From Duncaniella sp. (GTDB lineage Bacteria > Bacteroidota > Bacteroidia > Bacteroidales > Muribaculaceae): a DNA stretch of 9,887 nt. Position 1 is the stretch's first letter. Every line of letters begins with the position of its first letter. The notes under the pieces are model-generated. The model worked only from the letters and a program-made list of their open reading frames with translations. It was not told where the DNA came from and did no database searches. Both the position numbers and the translations under genes were made by a program. The stretch lies in the NCBI GenBank assembly GCA_029052375.1, contig JAIDJD010000319.1, forward strand, positions 1 to 9,887, written 5' to 3'. Shown here piece after piece: positions 6,959 through 9,887 of the stretch.

Positions 6959-6989
6959 GCCTTAGGGAGACCGGAGTGTCTCCTTGGGC
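6959..6989 (+). other. Hairpin at the predicted 5' end of the tRNA precursor
   Basis: Bases 6959-6971 pair with 6978-6989 to form a stem of about 12 bp with one bulged T and a CGGAGT loop; the core is GGAGAC/GTCTCC. It starts at the predicted transcription start and ends 8 bases before the tRNA. It is not followed by a T-run, so it is not a terminator. It may protect or fold the 5' leader before RNase P removes it. Confidence 0.6.
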
Positions 6990-6997
6990 AAAAGGAT

Positions 6998-7068
6998 TGT
7001 CTTATGGTGTAATGGTAGCACTGCAGTTTTTGGTTCTGCCTGTCTTGGTTCGAATCCAGGTAAGACAA
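6998..7068 (+). tRNA. tRNA-Gln, anticodon TTG
   Basis: A full 71-base cloverleaf can be drawn. The acceptor stem is TGTCTTA/TAAGACA (6998-7004 with 7061-7067). The D arm has stem GTG/CAC. The anticodon stem GCAGT/TCTGC (7023-7027, 7035-7039) encloses loop TTTTGGT with anticodon TTG at 7030-7032. The T arm is CTTGG/CCAGG with loop TTCGAAT (7049-7055). The discriminator is A7068. The TTG anticodon reads CAA (and CAG by wobble), i.e. glutamine. Pair 31-39 is a T-T mismatch. A full CCA end is not encoded; the next bases are CAT, so CCA would be added after transcription. Confidence 0.95.
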
Positions 7069-7075
7069 CATAAAT

Positions 7076-7114
7076 CAAGGAGTTGAGCATCAGATGCTCG
7101 GCTCCTTGTTTTTT
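7076..7114 (+). terminator. Intrinsic terminator after tRNA-Gln
   Basis: CAAGGAG (7076-7082) pairs with CTCCTTG (7102-7108), and inside it GAGCAT (7085-7090) pairs with ATGCTC (7094-7099) around a CAG loop. Two 2-base internal bulges separate the stems. Six T residues follow (7109-7114). It begins 8 bases past the tRNA. Confidence 0.9.
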
Positions 7115-7269
7115 GTATGCTGTCTGTGGTCAGGGCGATGTATCGTCCTCCCCCCAATATGCGCCCCGGGGAGGCGCGTTTGTGACAGCCGCCGGGTTGG
7201 AGACGAATACACTATTTTATCGGACGGCAATATTCTTGTCAGGTTTGGCAAAGGTCCGGTCCGTGCAGT

Positions 7270-7313
7270 AAAAAAACTCAGCCCGAGAGCATCGTCTGGA
7301 TGCTTTCGGGCTG
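7270..7313 (-). terminator. Intrinsic terminator of the GH106-GH105 operon
   Basis: Bases 7279-7293 and 7299-7313 form a 15-bp stem with a single G-T pair and a 5-base loop. Read on the minus strand, the stem is followed by AG and seven T residues (complement of 7270-7276). It lies 32 bases after the GH105 stop codon and marks the end of that operon. Confidence 0.93.
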
Positions 7314-7344
7314 ATGGTTTGGTTTACTTGCGATTGGGGATGTC

Positions 7345-8487
7345 TCAGAGCTTGTAGACCTCGGAGCCTGCGAGGAGGAAGCATCCGGTGCCGTAGTCGT
7401 CAAAGTCGGGCTTTGAGTCGTAGGCTACGGGCTGGCCGTCCTTGGGCTCCTTGCCGGTGCCCTGCACGTAGCCGAGGTAGCCGTTGGGGTGTACGGCCTC
7501 GTTGACCATTGCGTTCCAGCCCTTGGCGAGCACGGGCATGAACTTCTTGGCGTCGAGCAGGCCGGTGCGCACACCGTAGGCCATGCCGTAGACAAAGAGG
7601 GCAGTGCCGGTCAGCTCCTTGCCGCCGAAGTCGTCGGGGTCGGCGAGCGATACGTTCCAGAAGCCGTCCTTGCGCTGGCACTTGGCCGCGGCCTCGAGCA
7701 TATTCTTGAGGTCTTTCTCATAGTCGGCGCGATGGAGGTCGTCGGCGGGGAGCTCCTCGAGCATCTTGACGAGAGCAGCCACTACCCATCCGTTGCCGCG
7801 CGACCAGTAGCACTGCTTGCCGTTAGGAGTCTTGTAGGGGGGCACGAAGTCCTTGTCGCGCCACCAGAGGCCGTCCTTCTCGTTGTAGAGGCCGCCGGCG
7901 AGGGTGTCGCGGCTCCACTTGTACATATTCCAGGCCTTGTCGAAGTAGCGCTTGTCGCCAGTGTCCTTGCCGAGCTTGGCCATCACGGGCATACCCATCT
8001 GTATGGCGTCGATCCATGTCCAGTCGTCCACCTGGGGGGTGTTGAGGTACATATTCATGTTGGCCTTGGTCTTTGTGAGCATCTTGGGCTCGGGAGTGAG
8101 GCGGTAGAGGTCGATGTAGGTCTGCGAGCAGCAGTAGTTGTCGGCGTTGCGGGTGGTGGTGTCGTCGCGGCGCATACCCCACTTGAAACCTTCTGCCCAG
8201 TCGTAGGCATAGTCATAGTAGCGGTTGTCGGGATGTATGCTGTAGAGGGCCATGAGGCCTTCGAAGTAGACGCCGCGGGTCCAGATGTTGGCCTCGTAGA
8301 CCTTCTTGCGCGAGTAGTAGGGGATGCCTACGAGGGGGTCGGGATGGTTTTTGAGATAGAAGTCGTTGACCTTTATGAGGGTCTTGAGCGTCTCCTTGCG
8401 GGGAGGGAGCACGGTGGAGTTCTCGGCGGCAGGCACTGCGGGTGCGAGCATCAGGACGCCGAGGACAGCTAAAAGAAGTCGTTTCAT
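7345..8487 (-). CDS. Secreted GH105/GH88-like unsaturated glycuronyl hydrolase
   Basis: This 380-residue protein matches the glycosyl hydrolase 88/105 family (YteR-type, alpha6/alpha6 barrel). These enzymes hydrolyse the unsaturated uronic acid left at the non-reducing end of oligosaccharides by polysaccharide lyases, usually unsaturated rhamnogalacturonan disaccharides for GH105. Residues 1-21 form a signal peptide (MKRLLLAVLGVLMLAPAVPAA) with no lipobox Cys, so periplasmic export is expected. Family features are WTWIDAIQMGMPVMAKLG with probable catalytic D160, SRGNGW (229-234), ELTGTALFVYG (291-301) and the C-terminal DDYGTGCFLLAGSEV. It lies 27 bases downstream of the GH106 gene on the same strand, which supports pectin-type substrates. 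GH88 (glycosaminoglycan side) is the alternative, less likely from context. The start at 8487 is fixed by the signal peptide. Confidence 0.93.
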   Translation of the reverse strand: MKRLLLAVLGVLMLAPAVPAAENSTVLPPRKETLKTLIKVNDFYLKNHPDPLVGIPYYSRKKVYEANIWTRGVYFEGLMALYSIHPDNRYYDYAYDWAEGFKWGMRRDDTTTRNADNYCCSQTYIDLYRLTPEPKMLTKTKANMNMYLNTPQVDDWTWIDAIQMGMPVMAKLGKDTGDKRYFDKAWNMYKWSRDTLAGGLYNEKDGLWWRDKDFVPPYKTPNGKQCYWSRGNGWVVAALVKMLEELPADDLHRADYEKDLKNMLEAAAKCQRKDGFWNVSLADPDDFGGKELTGTALFVYGMAYGVRTGLLDAKKFMPVLAKGWNAMVNEAVHPNGYLGYVQGTGKEPKDGQPVAYDSKPDFDDYGTGCFLLAGSEVYKL

Positions 8488-8514
8488 CAGATGTTGGTTG
8501 TTAAGGTATTAGGA

Positions 8515-9887
8515 TTAGTTGTAGTTGACAGGTGTGAGGGTGACGTCAGAGACGAGGCCCGAGGGGAGCACCTCCCAGTCGCCGAACGAGAACTGCTTGG
8601 CATTGGTGACCGAGTTGATGTTGGTGTCCTTGAAGATGCGCCACTTGACGCCGCGCTTCTCGTAGTCGCGGATGCGGTTGGCCTCAAGGTTGGTGACATC
8701 GACGGCGATGGTGTTGGTGCCGGGCTTGAGATAGCGTCCTACCTCGGTGCGGAAGGGCACGGCCCAGAGTATGCCGGCGTCCTGGCCGTTGATGGTGACG
8801 CGGGCGCTCTCGCGGACGTCGCCGAGGTCGAGTATCCAGTCTGAGGCCTGTACGTCTGCGGGTATCTCAAATGTGGTCTCGTAGCGTCCTGTGGCCTGGT
8901 TGACCTGCAGGCGCGGGTCGGGGATGGTGGTCCAGTCGGCCAGGGTGTTTATGGCGAATGTGTCGGGTATCTCGGGCTGGCTCTTGGGGAAGGTGAGCTT
9001 CCAGCCCTTGTCGAGCCTTACGGGCTCGCCCTTGGAGGCGATGTAGTTCCACTTCTCTCCGCTGACGGCCTCGGGGAAGGTCTTGATGATGCGCGACTCG
9101 CCGGGGGCGAGCTGGAGCCTTACAGACATATTGCCGTCTTTCTGCACGGCTGTCTCGGCCACGCCCTTGCGTCCCGTCATGGGGTCGAAGATCATGGCGC
9201 CCTTGCCGTCTACAGAGAGCTCGACCATGCCGTCGACGGGCTTGTCGGCGAGCAGGGATACAAAGTAGTTGCAGCCTCCGGCCTCGTTGCGGCGGCGGAG
9301 CATCGAGAGGCCGTCGGCGCGGGCCTTCTCGGGCTTGATGCCAGTGAGGGGGAGCACCTCGGTGATGGATGGGGCTGTGAGGATGCGTCCCTTGCCGTAG
9401 GCATACTCGGCTGTCTCGCCGGGCTTGAGGGCGGGGAGGTCTGCGGCAACCTTCTTGAGGGCCTTGCGGCGAGCCTCGAGGCGGCCCATGCCGGGGACGT
9501 CAGAGGGTATGCCGCCCACGAATGCCACGGTGGCGCCCTCGCGTGCGAGGTCGGCCAGGCGGCGGAGGGTCTGGGGCTGCATCATCTTGACAGAGGGCAC
9601 GATGATGGCGCGGTAGTGGGTGTTAGACTTAGAGGCCAGAGAGCCGTCCTCGCGTGTCTTGAGCACGGTGAGGAGCGAGTCTGAGACATAGTCCATGTCA
9701 TATCCGGCGCTGACGATGTCCGAGACGGCCTTCTTGACGTCGGGCATACGCTGGCGCATCTTGTGGATGTCGAACATCAGGTAGGGGACGCCGTCCTGGC
9801 GGTGGAGGATATCGTCGTGGGGGAAGAAGAGCAGGAGGTCTGCGTCAGGGTCGCCCTGGGTGAGGAAGCTCTGCGAGCGGGCTATGT
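8515..9887 (-). CDS. GH106-type alpha-L-rhamnosidase, C-terminal part (N-terminus off window)
   Basis: The frame is open from the right edge to a TAA at 8515-8517, giving 456 residues, roughly the last 40% of a typical GH106 enzyme. The first residues, ARSQSFLTQGDPDADLLLFFP, are a recognisable GH106 stretch. A Rossmann-like region follows (IIVPSVKMMQPQTLRRLADLA, then GATVAFVGGIPS). The last about 165 residues form a galactose-binding-like beta-sandwich (LDLGDVRESARVTINGQDAG, then FRTEVGRYLKPGTNTIAVDVTN), ending in GVKWRIFKDTNINS and DWEVLPSGLVSDVTLTP. GH106 enzymes remove alpha-L-rhamnose from rhamnogalacturonan and related glycans. An internal ATG at 9777 is not the start, because coding continues upstream of it. 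Catalytic residues and any signal peptide are probably in the missing part. It is cotranscribed with the GH105 gene. Family assignment is good; exact linkage specificity is not readable. Confidence 0.88.
   Translation of the reverse strand, partial: IARSQSFLTQGDPDADLLLFFPHDDILHRQDGVPYLMFDIHKMRQRMPDVKKAVSDIVSAGYDMDYVSDSLLTVLKTREDGSLASKSNTHYRAIIVPSVKMMQPQTLRRLADLAREGATVAFVGGIPSDVPGMGRLEARRKALKKVAADLPALKPGETAEYAYGKGRILTAPSITEVLPLTGIKPEKARADGLSMLRRRNEAGGCNYFVSLLADKPVDGMVELSVDGKGAMIFDPMTGRKGVAETAVQKDGNMSVRLQLAPGESRIIKTFPEAVSGEKWNYIASKGEPVRLDKGWKLTFPKSQPEIPDTFAINTLADWTTIPDPRLQVNQATGRYETTFEIPADVQASDWILDLGDVRESARVTINGQDAGILWAVPFRTEVGRYLKPGTNTIAVDVTNLEANRIRDYEKRGVKWRIFKDTNINSVTNAKQFSFGDWEVLPSGLVSDVTLTPVNYN

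Noticed and set aside
6998..7114. tRNA-Gln as an integration site of a mobile element
   Set aside because: No integrase gene and no second copy of the tRNA 3' end occur in the window; an ordinary terminator follows directly.
7083..7357. Two small plus-strand frames between the tRNA and the GH105 gene
   Set aside because: They run through both terminators and have no promoter, domain or coding character. Bases 7115-7269 show nothing else I can support beyond a weak 5-bp GCGCC/GGCGC repeat.
7489..8472. 327-codon plus-strand open frame opposite the GH105 gene
   Set aside because: It is fully antisense to a gene with a signal peptide and clear family motifs; it is a codon-bias shadow.
9775..9777. 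ATG at 9777 as the start of the GH106 gene
   Set aside because: The frame upstream is open to the window edge and encodes typical GH106 sequence, so the gene is partial and not complete.

Overview
The window looks like chromosomal DNA from a GC-rich member of the Bacteroidales; the Muribaculaceae are a reasonable guess, but the sequence does not prove the family. The signs are: no Shine-Dalgarno sequences in front of the start codons; several intergenic matches to the Bacteroidetes promoter -7 box TAnnTTTG, one with a well-spaced TTTG -33 box; and a paired GH106/GH105 glycan-degradation operon typical of polysaccharide utilization loci.

Layout. Bases 1-622 (minus) hold a TetR/AcrR-type regulator cut by the left edge, with its own predicted promoter. 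Bases 675-5834 (minus) hold, in transcription order, serB (phosphoserine phosphatase with two N-terminal ACT-like domains), a 1015-residue protein joining two response-regulator receiver-like domains to a PPDK/PEP-synthase ATP-grasp domain, and a nitroreductase whose start overlaps the previous stop (ATGA). A 139-base gap between serB and the receiver-dikinase gene holds an array of five tiny hairpins with repeated AT-rich linkers. On the plus strand, fabI (enoyl-ACP reductase, 6019-6876) is divergent from serB, and the shared 184-base intergenic region carries back-to-back promoter candidates and a direct repeat. Next comes a tRNA-Gln(TTG) gene (6998-7068) with a near-consensus promoter, a strong hairpin at the predicted 5' end of its transcript, and an intrinsic terminator. 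From 7270 to the right edge (minus) is the end of a carbohydrate operon: a GH106 alpha-L-rhamnosidase (N-terminus outside the window), then a secreted GH105 unsaturated glycuronyl hydrolase, closed by a strong 15-bp intrinsic terminator.

How they work together. GH106 and GH105 fit rhamnogalacturonan (pectin) breakdown: the rhamnosidase removes rhamnose, and the GH105 enzyme removes the unsaturated uronate left by a lyase. SerB and FabI are housekeeping enzymes of serine and fatty-acid synthesis. The least understood item is the receiver-ATP-grasp protein. It has the nucleotide-binding half of a dikinase, but I see no phosphohistidine swivel domain and no PEP/pyruvate barrel. It ends instead in a conserved-looking domain of about 200 residues, and it is coupled to a nitroreductase.
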